Assembly: GCF_004355185.1 (NCBI RefSeq)
Contig: NZ_CP037922.1
Location: 4,558,001 to 4,622,000, forward strand
Length of the DNA: 64,000 nt
Origin: Hymenobacter radiodurans
GTDB lineage: Bacteria; Bacteroidota; Bacteroidia; Cytophagales; Hymenobacteraceae
Reading direction: 5' to 3'
This document shows positions 36,601-45,546 of this stretch, piece by piece. The number at the start of each line of letters is the position of its first letter. Positions within the stretch are counted from its first letter, which is position 1. Under the pieces are notes generated by a model that was not told where the DNA came from, did not search any database, and saw only the letters and a list, made by a program, of their open reading frames with translations. The position numbers and the translations under genes were made by a program.

Positions 36601-37434
36601 ATGGCCACGCTGATGAACCGACCCCGACCACGCCCTATTGCTCCCCGCCGCTCCGCTGCTTCTCGGTGGCGTTTGCCCCTGCTGATCTGCTTGGGGTTGC
36701 TGCTGGCGGCAATGGTTTTTTACGGGCGCAACTGGCGGCAGATCAACCGCTATGCACGGCTTACTTACGCTAAGTACACGGCTCATCAGCTGACGGGCCG
36801 CGAGAAAACGCCGCTGCTTACTGGCTATACGGTGCACGGTATTGATGTATCATCGTATCAGGGCCGCATTGATTGGCAGGAAGTGGCAGAGCACCAAGTG
36901 CGTTTCGCCTTTATTAAAGCCACCGAAGGCGTTACCCTACGCGACTCCCGTTTCCAGCGCAACTGGCGCGAAGCGCGGGCTGTGGGCATTTACCGCGGAG
37001 CCTATCATTACTTCCAGCCCAACTACGACGGCGCCCAGCAAGCCGATCTTTTTGTGCGCAACGTGCCCATAGCCGCCGGCGATTTGCCCCCCGTACTCGA
37101 TGTAGAAGACCCTAAGTTTCACGATGTGGCCGTGATGCGGCGCAACGTAGCTACCTGGCTGCGCCTGATAGAGCGCTACTACGGCGTGCGCCCTATTCTT
37201 TACACCAACTACAACTTCTACAAGCGGCATTTAGCTGGTCACTTCGACAAGTACCCGTTGTGGCTGGCGCATTATGAGGTGGAAAAGCCCCTGCTGCCCC
37301 GCGACAAATGGATTATCTGGCAGCACAGCGACGAATCGCACGTGCCCGGTATCCGCGGTCCCGTCGATTTCAACGTATTTCAGGGCAACTTTGCCATGCT
37401 GCTTGCCATGCGCATTCCCGAAAAGCCGGAGTGA
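36601..37434 (+). CDS. Glycoside hydrolase family 25 lysozyme, membrane-anchored
   Basis: 277 residues from ATG 36601. A signal anchor (about 25-44, LPLLICLGLLLAAMVF) is followed by the GH25 barrel: HGIDVSSYQGRIDW (catalytic-side Asp), FAFIKATEGVT, LPPVLDVEDPK (the D-x-E pair), PILYTNYNFY and WIIWQHSDESHVPG. The domain cuts the N-acetylmuramic acid glycosidic bond. As the anchor is N-terminal and uncleaved, it should face the periplasm for cell-wall remodelling. The sequence TACCTTTG (36591-36598) right before the ATG fits a leaderless promoter. Divergent from VF530. Confidence 0.9.
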   Translation: MATLMNRPRPRPIAPRRSAASRWRLPLLICLGLLLAAMVFYGRNWRQINRYARLTYAKYTAHQLTGREKTPLLTGYTVHGIDVSSYQGRIDWQEVAEHQVRFAFIKATEGVTLRDSRFQRNWREARAVGIYRGAYHYFQPNYDGAQQADLFVRNVPIAAGDLPPVLDVEDPKFHDVAVMRRNVATWLRLIERYYGVRPILYTNYNFYKRHLAGHFDKYPLWLAHYEVEKPLLPRDKWIIWQHSDESHVPGIRGPVDFNVFQGNFAMLLAMRIPEKPE

Positions 37435-37463
37435 GTGTAGGCTCCGGCCTGTTTAGTGTCATT

Positions 37464-37471
37464 TATATTTG
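37464..37471 (+). promoter_or_regulatory. Promoter -7 box directly before rlpA-like start
   Basis: TATATTTG (TAnnTTTG consensus) ends 3 nt before ATG 37475. The predicted TSS would lie at or just inside the start codon, so the message would have no leader. Confidence 0.5.
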
Positions 37472-37474
37472 CGT

Positions 37475-37864
37475 ATGCCTCAGATTTCTTTTCGTCGTTT
37501 TTGCTGGCTGCTAAGCTTACCGTGGTTGCTGAGTGCCTGCGCTGGGAGCGCCAACACGTTCACTCAGAGCGGTCAGGGCTCGTATTATGCCAACAAGTTC
37601 AATGGCCGCAAAACGGCTAGCGGTACCGTGTATCGGCCTAATAAGATGACGGCCGCCCACAACACGCTCCCTTTCGGTACGGTAGTACGCGTGACTAATA
37701 CGCGCAACAACCGCTCAGTAAAAGTCACGGTCACGGACCGCGGGCCGCATGTGAAAGGCCGCATCATTGATTTGTCGCGCAAAGCCGCCCGCAAAATTGA
37801 TTTGATTGACGCTGGGGTGGTTCCAGTAAAGGTGAGGGTGGTAAAGGCGGCGCCTTCACGCTAA
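37475..37864 (+). CDS. rlpA: RlpA-like septal-ring lipoprotein (double-psi beta-barrel)
   Basis: 129 residues. A lipoprotein signal ends in LLSAC. The double-psi beta-barrel follows: [38 protein letters not shown], and [20 protein letters not shown] with the conserved D-R-G-P. RlpA cleaves denuded peptidoglycan strands at the septum in Pseudomonas. The catalytic Asp is present here, but the SPOR domain of classic RlpA is absent, so septal targeting is uncertain. It follows the GH25 lysozyme by 40 bp, a plausible cell-wall pair. Start: ATG 37475 gives the correct signal. Confidence 0.9.
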   Translation: MPQISFRRFCWLLSLPWLLSACAGSANTFTQSGQGSYYANKFNGRKTASGTVYRPNKMTAAHNTLPFGTVVRVTNTRNNRSVKVTVTDRGPHVKGRIIDLSRKAARKIDLIDAGVVPVKVRVVKAAPSR

Positions 37865-37904
37865 GCTGGGGGCTTTTTTACCTGAATATTTCTATTTGTC
37901 TCGC

Positions 37905-38099
37905 ATGAGAATTCGCAAAAAAGTACGCTGGACTGTACCTGCTGCATCAAGTCGCTTTGTAGCGCTGGCTGCGTTTGTGAAAGCCGCCGAAGCCCAGGCT
38001 TGGACCGATGCGGAAATCCAATATGTGATGGACGAGGTAGTGGAAGCCCGCGACGATGACGAGGCTGCCCTGATTTTGCTGGACTACACCCAGGTCTAA
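37905..38099 (+). CDS. Small protein of unknown function
   Basis: 64 residues, basic N-terminus (MRIRKKVRW) then an acidic helical C-terminus ([20 protein letters not shown]). No signal peptide. It follows rlpA by 40 bp and precedes a G/C-rich terminator. An unpaired arm of the common terminator core sits at 37866-37877. I recognise no family. Confidence 0.5.
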   Translation: MRIRKKVRWTVPAASSRFVALAAFVKAAEAQAWTDAEIQYVMDEVVEARDDDEAALILLDYTQV

Positions 38100-38100
38100 A

Positions 38101-38147
38101 CACAGTCGGGCGGCCCAAACCCTACTGGTCTGAGCCGCCCGGCTGTG
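38101..38147 (+). terminator. G/C-rich hairpin
   Basis: CACAGTCGGGCGGC pairs with GCCGCCCGGCTGTG across about 18 nt; located between convergent stops at 38099 and 38166, without a strong T-run. Confidence 0.8.
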
Positions 38148-38165
38148 TGGATTGGTAGACTAAGC

Positions 38166-38578
38166 CTAGCGTTTCTTTTTCTTGCCTTTATTCTTGAGGT
38201 CCTCCTTTTTAACGAGAAGAAGGCTGTCTTGCGCTGCCTTTTGAGCACTGGTGGTAATACGGCCACTCAGCGAAACAATATCGCCCTCCGTCAGCTGAGT
38301 GCTCACGCCGGCAGGCGTCGTTATCGTGCCGGTCGGCGTTATTTTGGTGCCATTGATGAGGCTCATTTCCTGCGTCAGCGGTGTAGTACGCCCCATTTGA
38401 GTTACTAGCACTTTGCCTTCTTTCATCATCACGCCATCCTTCATAGTAGCCACGCCGGGCGTTACTGGCTTCGGACGAGGTGTTGCAGCCTTGCGGGGGG
38501 CATTTTTGTTTGAGCCGAAGCGGCTACAGCACTGGTAGTTAAGGCGAAAGCCAAAAGCACGATACCACGTAATTTCAT
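38166..38578 (-). CDS. Exported DUF6799-like protein, frameshifted
   Basis: 137 residues after repair. The signal peptide (MKLRGIVLLAFALTTSAVAA, ATG 38578) and the mature part lie in different frames, joined by one G/C at the run 38495-38500, giving ..QTKMPPRKAATPRPKP.. The mature domain repeats short strands: KDGVMMKEGKVLV, TPLTQEMSLINGTKI and TPAGVSTQLTEGDIVSLSG. This resembles the DUF6799 domain of Bacteroidota exported proteins. The C-terminus is a basic tail (KNKGKKKKR). Function unknown. Confidence 0.75.
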
Positions 38579-38745
38579 GAGGGAAGTGGGATGGAGAGTG
38601 GGAGATATAAGTAAAGTGAATTGAAGAGGCAACCGCTGGGCGTGCACCAATACAAGCCAGCAACCCACCGTAAGCCAAGCGCGTTAGAAAAGAAAAATAG
38701 CCACATCAGTGGCACCTTCTTTCATCCTCTAAATCAGCAGTTCAT

Positions 38746-39084
38746 ATGGCGGCCGATAAAGCATCAAACAATATTTACGCCGATTTTAAGGCGCAAGTGA
38801 ATATGACCGCAACCGAGCTAAAAAAATGGCTTGGCACGGAGGAATCCAAATCGGTGGGCCAAGACAGCGGCGACGGCACCAGCATCGGCCATAAGTCGGG
38901 CGAGCGTATTATTGAGATCCTGAACAAGAAAAAAGCGGACCTGACGGAAGCAGATGAGGCGCACATGCACAAGGTTCACTCGTACATTAGCCGACACCTA
39001 GCTCAAGGGCCCGAAAAAGACGTGGAGCACTCCCGCTGGCGCTATTCGCTCATGAACTGGGGCCACGATCCGCTGAAAAAGTAA
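38746..39084 (+). CDS. DUF3140-family protein
   Basis: 112 residues, hydrophilic. NMTATELKKWLGTEESKSVG, the G-x-x-S-G-E-R-I-I-E-I-L helix and HMHKVHSYISRHLAQ, followed by RWRYSLMNWGHDP, are the DUF3140 signature. The family is often found with stress genes and has a DNA-binding-like, highly charged helix arrangement; the function is unproved. Next is the DnaJ/CbpA gene, 117 bp further on the same strand. Confidence 0.9.
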   Translation: MAADKASNNIYADFKAQVNMTATELKKWLGTEESKSVGQDSGDGTSIGHKSGERIIEILNKKKADLTEADEAHMHKVHSYISRHLAQGPEKDVEHSRWRYSLMNWGHDPLKK

Positions 39085-39201
39085 GCGGCCTGCTGTGTGT
39101 TGAATTCTACATCAGGGTGCCGGCGTTCGTAAGTTGATATCTAAAAGCCGAAGTCGTTTATTCCGTTAAAATTCAGCATTCAACCTTCACTAACGCACCA
39201 A

Positions 39202-40148
39202 GTGGAATACAAGGATTATTATAAATCGCTGGGGCTGGATAAATCGGCTACTACCGACCAGATCAAGAAGGCATATCGCAAGCTGGCCCGTCAGTATCAT
39301 CCCGACGTAAACCCGAACAATGCGGAGGCTGAGCGCAAGTTTAAAGAGATCAATGAGGCCAACGAAGTGCTCAGCGACGAGGAAAAACGGCGCAAGTACG
39401 ACCAGCTAGGGGCCGATTGGCAACGCTATCAACAAACTGCCGGTGCGGGCCGCGCCGGCGGGGGCGGCTTCGACTGGTCGCAGTATGGGCAGCCCGGTGG
39501 CTTCGGCGGCTACGGCCAGGCCGGCGGCAGCGACCCATTCGGCAACACCGACTTCTCTGATTTCTTCAGCTCCATTTTTGGTGGTATGGGGGGCGAAGGT
39601 CGCGCTGGGGGCATTCTGCACGAGCCAGCGCCGGCCAGGATTATCAGGCTGAGCTGGAATTGACCTTGGCTGAGGCCTACGAAGGCGGCCCACGTACGCT
39701 CACCGTCAATGGCAAAAAGCTGCGTATTAACATTCAGCCCGGCGTAGAAGATGGCCAGACCATCCGTCTGCGCGACCAGGGTGCGCCCGGCCGCAACGGT
39801 GGCCCGGCCGGTTCGCTCTACATTACGTTTCGCATTGCCCCCGACCCGCGCTACACCCGCAATGGTGCCGACCTAACGCTGGATGTGCCAGTGAGCATTT
39901 ATACCGCGCTGCTCGGTGGTCAGCAAGTGGTCGATACGCTATCGGGACCAGTTAAGATCAGTGTAAAACCTGAAACCCAGAACGGCACCCGCCTACGTTT
40001 GCGGGGCAAAGGCTTCCCCATTTATAAGCAGCCCGGCCAGTTCGGCGACTTGTATCTGCGGCTGGATCTGACCTTGCCTCAGCACATCACGGAGAAAGAA
40101 AAGGAGCTGTTTCGACAGTTGGCCCAGCTTCGGGGCGAAGCGTCATGA
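39202..40148 (+). CDS. CbpA-like DnaJ co-chaperone, frameshifted
   Basis: 315 residues after repair. Residues 1-70 are the J domain ([31 protein letters not shown] with the HPD motif). A Gly/Phe-rich linker ([16 protein letters not shown]) and two C-terminal peptide-binding beta domains follow ([28 protein letters not shown] and [16 protein letters not shown]). There is no zinc-finger domain, so this is the CbpA type, not DnaJ itself. The frame breaks at the G-run 39607-39611; one added G gives ..[21 protein letters not shown]. It stimulates the Hsp70 ATPase. The start is GTG 39202. CbpM follows after 45 bp. Confidence 0.92.
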
Positions 40149-40193
40149 TCTAATATCTGTTTTGCCGTTGCCACACGCTATTTACGATCTGCT

Positions 40194-40517
40194 ATGGAAA
40201 CGTCGTCCATTATCACCATTACCTTCCACGACTGCGCCATCCGCTACGGTATAAGTGAGCTTGACCTTCAGGAGTTTGTAGACTTAGGTTTGCTGCATCC
40301 GGCTGATACGCCCGATACGCTCCGCGCTGAGCCCGACGAGCTAGCCCGCTTGGCCCGCCTGCACCATGAGCTAGGCCTGAGCGCGGAGGGCATTGACATC
40401 GTATTGGCTATGCGGCAGCGTTTGCTGGAACTCCAAAGTGAGCTAGCCCACCAGCGCGCCCGCGTTGCTCAACTGGAGTATTTTCTGAACAAATCAGGAC
40501 CGCTTTTAGATCTATAG
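40194..40517 (+). CDS. CbpM-like chaperone modulator
   Basis: 107 residues, MerR-like helical domain. IRYGISELDLQEFVDLGLL and ELARLARLHHELGLSAEGID, then a long helix AMRQRLLELQSELAHQRARV as a coiled coil, are typical of CbpM. In E. coli CbpM binds the J domain of CbpA and inhibits it. It is the immediate neighbour of the CbpA gene here, as in many genomes, which supports the call strongly. Convergent with the ZIP gene, 12 bp apart. Confidence 0.88.
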   Translation: METSSIITITFHDCAIRYGISELDLQEFVDLGLLHPADTPDTLRAEPDELARLARLHHELGLSAEGIDIVLAMRQRLLELQSELAHQRARVAQLEYFLNKSGPLLDL

Positions 40518-40529
40518 CGGCCTTTACTG

Positions 40530-41266
40530 CTAAACATCAATGGCCAGCGCCAGCAAAGTGCCAGCCAGCGTAGCACCGAGCTTAGGCCAATTGAGCCGAT
40601 GCTCAGGGCTGGTTTCAAAAAGAATGGTAGTCGATACGTGGAGAAAATTGCCCGCGACCAGGCCTAGCAGTGCGGCATACAAGCCGCCAGTCATCAGATC
40701 CTCCAACACCACATAATTGCTGACTACAATGCCTATGGGCGCGGCCAGCGCAAACAGCACCAGATACGGTAGAGCCCGCTTAAAACTGTGCAGGCGCAAC
40801 AGCAGTGCTGCCATCAGGGCGAATGCGGCTGGGATGTGGTGCAAGGCTACGCCCCACAGAATCGCATAAAAGTTTTCGTTGGTGAGCGTGGCGTCGGGCT
40901 GCTTAATCAGAATACTACCTTCCAGAAAAGAATGGATTACCAGCGAGAACAGGAGCAGAAAAGGCACCTGACCATCATGCGCCGTATTGTGATGAATGTG
41001 GCCGTGCTCAACCCCTTGCGAGAAAACTTCCAGCAATAGCTGCCCAAAAAAGCCCCCAGCACATAATAACCGATGCGGTGCATCTCAGTGTTGGGCACCA
41101 GCAACAAGGCTTCGGGTAGCAGGTGGGTGATGGTGAGGGTAAACAGATAAGCTCCACTAAACGCCAGCAACGGCTTCATCCACGTGGTGCGGGCCGTAGG
41201 CAGCAGACGCGTAAGCAGGCCCGCGCCCAACACGGTTAGAAATAGTAGCAGAACGGCAATCCACAT
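40530..41266 (-). CDS. ZIP-family metal transporter, frameshifted
   Basis: 245 residues after repair. ATG 41266 starts the first helices (MWIAVLLLFLTVLGAGLLTR); the later helices (HSFLEGSILI with H-x-F-L-E-G, and LHHIPAAFALMAALL with H-H-x-P-A) are in another frame. One G/C added at the run 41053-41057 joins them as ..GYYVLGGFFGQLLLEVFSQG. A His-rich cytosolic loop (EHGHIHHN) precedes the H-x-F-L-E-G helix. The paired His/Glu residues form the binuclear metal site of ZIP carriers. It should import Zn(II) or another divalent ion. Confidence 0.88.
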
Positions 41267-41367
41267 GGGTACTGTATTAATTAGGTATGCACTAATAAAG
41301 GGAATAGTGAAGCAGGATATAGCTCTCCTATTGTCGGTCCATCACCCCTATTTTTTTACGATAAAGA

Positions 41368-42087
41368 TCATTCGGGGCTAAGGGCTTCGTTATACGGACC
41401 TAGTTGATAGTCGCCCAACACTTCAGCTAAGCGCAGCCCCGCCATCTGAAAATATTCTTCAAAGTTGTCTAAGCTCAGCGCTCGAACCCGCTCCTCGAAT
41501 TGCTGCTCATACCCGAGCGCATCCTGAAAGCGAATCGTTTTGACGATAAAGCCGTCATCGAGGCGGCGGGTGATGTGGAAGGTGATACCGCTAACGGTTT
41601 TCTCTTCTTCGAGTACTAACTCGCGCAACGTGCGCTCAGTATTCATAAAGTCAATCACCATTTTGCCCCCCGGCCGCAACGCCGCTGCTGCCGAGTGCAA
41701 CGCCACTATGCTTTCTGTCTCGTGAGCGAAATAGCCGAAGCTGGTAAACAGATTGAAGATGAAATCGAACGGCCCAAAAGGCAGCGGATTGCGCATATCA
41801 TGCACCTGGAAATACAGGTGCTCGTGCGCATATCCCTGCGCGTAAGTGATGCTCTCCGGCGACAGATCGACGCCCGTGACTTCGTAGCCTTTCTGGCTTA
41901 GGTAAACCGAGTGACGGCCTTTGCCACACGCCAGATCGAGCAGCTTCGCATCCGGTTTGACCCATAGATGATCCAGCAAAGCATCAATGAAAGCTTTCGC
42001 CTCTTCCTCGTTACGGTCGTGGTACAGCAGATGGTAATAAGGGGAGTCAAACCAACTAACAAACCACTCAATAGAAGGGTGCAACAT
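41368..42087 (-). CDS. Class I SAM-dependent methyltransferase
   Basis: 239 residues from ATG 42087, reading MLHPSIEWFVSWFDSPYY; a longer in-frame start is less likely. Motif I is LLDLACGKGRHSVYLSQKG (D-x-A-C-G-x-G), motif II VTGVDLSP, then FDFIFNLFTSFGYF and GGKMVIDFMN. The start resembles the UbiE/DUF-type methyltransferases of Bacteroidota (F-D-S-P-Y-Y-H-x-L-Y). The acceptor is unknown. It is a single gene. Between it and the next gene lies a hairpin terminator that belongs to the lipoprotein gene. Confidence 0.9.
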   Translation of the reverse strand: MLHPSIEWFVSWFDSPYYHLLYHDRNEEEAKAFIDALLDHLWVKPDAKLLDLACGKGRHSVYLSQKGYEVTGVDLSPESITYAQGYAHEHLYFQVHDMRNPLPFGPFDFIFNLFTSFGYFAHETESIVALHSAAAALRPGGKMVIDFMNTERTLRELVLEEEKTVSGITFHITRRLDDGFIVKTIRFQDALGYEQQFEERVRALSLDNFEEYFQMAGLRLAEVLGDYQLGPYNEALSPE

Positions 42088-42263
42088 GAATGGATTGGAA
42101 GGAGATGCCTGCTGGCCAGACAAGCACTTTTAGAGAGTGCTGATGGACGATATTTGCAACAATGTTACAAATAAAATAACTTTTTCTGGCGGATGCGCTG
42201 TCATTATAGCGGCTGTAAGCAAGAGATTTGCCCCCAGAGGTTATTGAGACTAGCAGCTAAAGC

Positions 42264-42302
42264 AATAGCCGCCGTTGGCACGATACCAACGGCGGCTATT
42301 AT
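42264..42302 (-). terminator. Terminator of the lipoprotein gene
   Basis: AATAGCCGCCGTTGG pairs exactly with CCAACGGCGGCTATT over 15 bp (42264-42278 and 42286-42300), 31 bp beyond the stop at 42333. The flank is A/T-rich. Confidence 0.85.
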
Positions 42303-42332
42303 TAAGTCACTGAATGCAAGCTTCTTAAATAA

Positions 42333-42707
42333 TTAGCGCTGAATCTCACTGCCGTTTGCCATAGTATCGACTTGGCTAGGCTTAGCGTTGATCTTAGCGG
42401 CTTCTTCTTTTCTATTGGTGCGTATCGCTTCCTCGGCGTTAGCCGAGATGCTAGCTTCAGCTGAAGGCTTAGGCTTGCCGTCAACTCCTTCTACTGCCGA
42501 GCTAACTGGCTTTGGAATCGCGGCGCCTTTTGCTTGGTTGGTTTCGTAGGCCGTACCCTGGTCAAAATTGTCAGACGAACGGGAGCCAGGCGCCACTTGA
42601 TCGACCGACACTTGCTTGTCGGGACGGAAGGAAGAAGGCTCGCTGCTACAAGCAGACATTAATAAGGCGAGGCTGGCCACGCCAGCGAGCAACAGGTTCT
42701 TATTCAT
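42333..42707 (-). CDS. Small lipoprotein of unknown function
   Basis: 124 residues from ATG 42707. The signal ends in LLMSAC, so the protein is lipid-anchored. The mature part is hydrophilic, low in complexity and probably unfolded (Ser/Ala/Lys/Glu-rich, e.g. KGAAIPKPVSSAVEG and ANAEEAIRTNRKEEAAK). No domain is recognisable. It is a single-gene unit. Confidence 0.65.
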   Translation of the reverse strand: MNKNLLLAGVASLALLMSACSSEPSSFRPDKQVSVDQVAPGSRSSDNFDQGTAYETNQAKGAAIPKPVSSAVEGVDGKPKPSAEASISANAEEAIRTNRKEEAAKINAKPSQVDTMANGSEIQR

Positions 42708-42826
42708 AGAGTTAAACTGAGATGAGCTAGATGAAGGCGGAGCAATTACCTGGCTCTCTGCTTTTCCGAGCAGCAAGCCAGCAAACCATTCCACTAAGTA
42801 AGGATTACCGACCCTGGGGGCAAATG

Positions 42827-43450
42827 TTACGCAGCCGGTGCATCAGCGGAGGCTGTTGGTGCGGCCGGCAGCAGGTTTTTGCGGCGCAGCATGGCATCAA
42901 ACAGCTTTATATCATTGGGCGAATTAAAGATTCGCAAAGGCAACAGCAAGAATACGGGTACATCAAAGGTGCGCGCAATCCAGCGCCGCCAGCCCGCTAT
43001 CTCACCGGGCGCCTCGCCGGGGCGCAGCCACATTGTAAAGCCCTCAACATCGCGCTGAGCCCGCCCAATCATGTCCCAGCTTAGGTTCATTCCTTGCTTT
43101 TCATTCAAGCGGAGCAAAATCTGGCGCTGATCAATCTCGTAGTTAAACCGCTCAAATAGCGGCTTGCTCTGCTCCATCTGCGTCACGCTCGTAATTTGGG
43201 CTGAGCGCAGGAGCACAAACAGTACAGTCAGCAGAACCGCCAAGCCTATCCACCACCACGAAGGCCAGATGAGAGCCGGCAACAGCCCAATGGCCAGCGG
43301 AATAAGCGCATACCACCACTCCTTTTTCCACACCTGCGTCATGGCCATGCGGGTATAGGTATTGGTGTTCAATTGGTATTTCTTGGTACGGATGGCCAGT
43401 GGCGCGGCTCCTTGCGCCTGACGGAAGCTCCGTTGATTTGGTTGCTGCAT
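42827..43450 (-). CDS. YcxB-like membrane protein
   Basis: 207 residues from ATG 43450. It starts with a short basic cytosolic stretch (IRTKKYQLNTNTYTRMAMTQ). Two adjacent membrane helices follow (about 53-69 and 72-87, around IPLAIGLLPALIWPSWWWIG), then a C-terminal cytosolic beta domain ending in FLLLPLRIFNSPNDIKLFDA. This matches the YcxB-like layout. The function of this family is unknown. The gene is separated from nadC by 68 bp. Confidence 0.7.
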   Translation of the reverse strand: MQQPNQRSFRQAQGAAPLAIRTKKYQLNTNTYTRMAMTQVWKKEWWYALIPLAIGLLPALIWPSWWWIGLAVLLTVLFVLLRSAQITSVTQMEQSKPLFERFNYEIDQRQILLRLNEKQGMNLSWDMIGRAQRDVEGFTMWLRPGEAPGEIAGWRRWIARTFDVPVFLLLPLRIFNSPNDIKLFDAMLRRKNLLPAAPTASADAPAA

Positions 43451-43518
43451 TAGAGTAATGGGAATTGCTGAATGGGTAAATGGCTAATCTGTGGGGTCTG
43501 CGCGGCTCCGATAACCAC

Positions 43519-44377
43519 TTAGTACGCTTTAAGGCTTAAGTCTAAGCTTTTGAGTGAGTGAGTAAGCGCCCCCACGGAAATAAAGTCGACACCCGTGGCG
43601 GCCACGGCGGCAATGGTATCTTCCGTAATGCCACCCGACGCCTCCGTAGGAAAACGCCCCCCAATAAGTGCTACCGCCTCCCGCAACTGACTGGGGGCAT
43701 ATTATCGAGCATAATACGGTCGATGCCGCCCGTATCAAGCGCCTCTTGTACTTCAGCCAGAGTACGGGTTTCTATTTCGATGGGTAGCTGGCGGCCCGTG
43801 CGCTTTAGATATGCATGCGTCGCTTCAATAGCGGCCCGAATTCCACCAGCGTAATCTACGTGGTTGTCCTTGAGAATAATTTGATCAAACAGACCGTAGC
43901 GGTGGTTTACCCCGCCCCAATAAGAACCGCCCATTTCTCACAGAGACGAAAGTTGGGAGTGGTCTTGCGTGTATCGAGCAGCTGGGCACTGGTGCCGTGA
44001 ATGAGGCTGGTCAGATGCGCCGTGTGTGTGGCAATGCCACTCATACGCTGCATGCAGTTGAGCACAAGCCGCTCAGCCGTCAGGATACTCTGCGAGCGCC
44101 CCTCTACGCGAAAAGCAATATTTCCATCTTGAACGCGGGCGCCATCGCTCAGTAGTTCCTCTACTCGCAGATCAGGATCGACAGCACGAAAAATCTGATG
44201 CGCCAAGGCAACACCAGCCAGCACGCCTTCATCTTTCACTAATAAATGCGCCCGATTCTGAGCCTCCGCTGGAATAGAAGCAAGAGAAGAATGGTCGCCG
44301 TCGCCCACATCTTCGGCCAAGGCCGTGCGGATAAACGTGGATATGGCTTCAGGGGTAAGGTAGGGAGCGTTTTGCAC
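43519..44377 (-). CDS. nadC: Nicotinate-nucleotide pyrophosphorylase (quinolinate phosphoribosyltransferase), two frameshifts
   Basis: 286 residues after two repairs; starts at GTG 44377 ([13 protein letters not shown]). NadC makes NaMN from quinolinate and PRPP in NAD synthesis. Part 1: [13 protein letters not shown], then [18 protein letters not shown] and [12 protein letters not shown], the signature substrate-binding segments. Part 2: [20 protein letters not shown]. Part 3: [19 protein letters not shown], then [12 protein letters not shown]. The breaks are at the C-runs 43910-43918 and the G-run 43693-43697; each needs one extra base, and both lie in otherwise perfect NadC sequence. No decay is suggested. 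GTG is the only start near the family N-terminus. Confidence 0.92.
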
Positions 44378-44472
44378 GGTGCAAAAATAGAAAAACCACC
44401 TGACAAAGCCTCTGCCCCTTGGGCTCTTCGTACGGCACAAGCCATCAGCGCTTAAATATGCCTGAAAACAAT

Positions 44473-44501
44473 AAACCCAGCATCTGGTCGAAGCTGGGTT
44501 T
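44473..44501 (-). terminator. Terminator of the DUF4783 gene pair
   Basis: AAACCCAGC and GCTGGGTTT, 9-bp arms with an 11-nt loop, 47 bp beyond the minus-strand stop at 44548. Confidence 0.75.
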
Positions 44502-44547
44502 GAAATGTATGGCTAATGTGATAGACCTAAGCTGGTCAGCCTGCGCA

Positions 44548-44946
44548 CTACTCCTTCGTAAAGTTGATAGAGTCGATAACCAAAGCGCCACCGATAGGCT
44601 TCATTTGCACAAACACTTGGTAAGAACCGGTTTTGCCAACGTATTTGCCGGCCGCATATTGAATGCTCTCAGCGCTGGTCTTCTGATGATCGTATTCAAA
44701 ACTAGCCGGAGAGTTTTTGGCGAAGAAGTCCTTCATCACAAACTCGGCTTGGGTAGCACTGTAGCTTTGCTTATCACCATCGAAGGCGAGCTCTACCGTA
44801 GGGCCAAAGAATTGCGAAAGGTCACGGGCCGAGCCATTGCGAATTGCCCCCTTAACAGCCCCCAGCGACTCTCCTTGTGCTTGTACTCCAACAGCCAGCA
44901 AAGCAAACCATAGAATGGCGCAGAACTGGAGTAGTATTCGTTTCAT
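44548..44946 (-). CDS. DUF4783 exported protein, copy 1
   Basis: 132 residues. Signal peptide 1-23 (ends GVQAQ). The DUF4783 domain follows: AIRNGSARDLSQFFGPTVEL, DKQSYSATQAEFVMKDFFAK and YVGKTGSYQVFVQMKPIGG, then IDSINFTKE. This small NTF2-like family is typical of Bacteroidota and probably periplasmic. It is the second gene of a tandem pair, with 45 bp between the two; see the paralogue at 44992. Confidence 0.88.
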   Translation of the reverse strand: MKRILLQFCAILWFALLAVGVQAQGESLGAVKGAIRNGSARDLSQFFGPTVELAFDGDKQSYSATQAEFVMKDFFAKNSPASFEYDHQKTSAESIQYAAGKYVGKTGSYQVFVQMKPIGGALVIDSINFTKE

Positions 44947-44991
44947 ATAAAAAATTCTTTGTCTGGCTATACTAAGCCGGTTACCCGGCCG

Positions 44992-45390
44992 TTATTCCTG
45001 GGTGAAGTCAATTGTGTCGATGGTGGGTGAGCCACCGCCGGGCTTCATCTTCACGAATACCCGGTAGGTACCCGCTTTGCCCGTGTACTTGCCGATAGCG
45101 TACTTGGTTCCCTCATTGCTACTTCCCTGATGTATAAAGTCAAAAGCGGCCGGAGGGTTTTTGGTGAAAAAGTTTTTGAGGGCTGATTCGGCTTCAGCAG
45201 CGCTGTAGCTTTTCTTATCCCCATCGTAGCTCAACTCTACTTTAGCACCTAAGTAAGGAGCTAACTCCTGAGCTGACCCATTGCGAATGGCACCCCGAAC
45301 GGCTCCAAAGGCTTCGCTTTGTGCATAGCTCGCTATGGAGAGTAGTCCTAGCCAAACCAGCAGGCAAGCCCGAAAAACTTTGCGTTTCAT
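44992..45390 (-). CDS. DUF4783 exported protein, copy 2
   Basis: 132 residues from ATG 45390; signal peptide ends near residue 24 (ASYAQ). Its mature part aligns with the neighbour without gaps: AIRNGSAQELAPYLGAKVEL, DKKSYSAAEAESALKNFFTK and YTGKAGTYRVFVKMKPGGG, then IDTIDFTQE. The pair therefore results from a local duplication, now clearly diverged at the protein level. Transcribed toward the copy at 44548, probably as one transcript ended by the hairpin at 44473. Confidence 0.88.
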   Translation of the reverse strand: MKRKVFRACLLVWLGLLSIASYAQSEAFGAVRGAIRNGSAQELAPYLGAKVELSYDGDKKSYSAAEAESALKNFFTKNPPAAFDFIHQGSSNEGTKYAIGKYTGKAGTYRVFVKMKPGGGSPTIDTIDFTQE

Positions 45391-45533
45391 ACAGTGGAAA
45401 AGTACGAAAGTGTTAACTCCAAAACTATGCCAATAGGCGATAAATTGATTTATTCCCCCACTAATTTGCACCAGTCCTAAGATAATTGAAAAGATCTAGG
45501 AAGAACACAATCTAGGGTTCGGGTCCCTACCCT

Positions 45534-45541
45534 TATCTTTG
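45534..45541 (+). promoter_or_regulatory. Promoter -7 box just before gpmI
   Basis: TATCTTTG, a match to TAnnTTTG, ends 5 nt before ATG 45547. A TSS 5-7 nt after the box falls on the start codon, so gpmI may be translated from a leaderless mRNA. Confidence 0.55.
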
Positions 45542-45546
45542 TGGGT

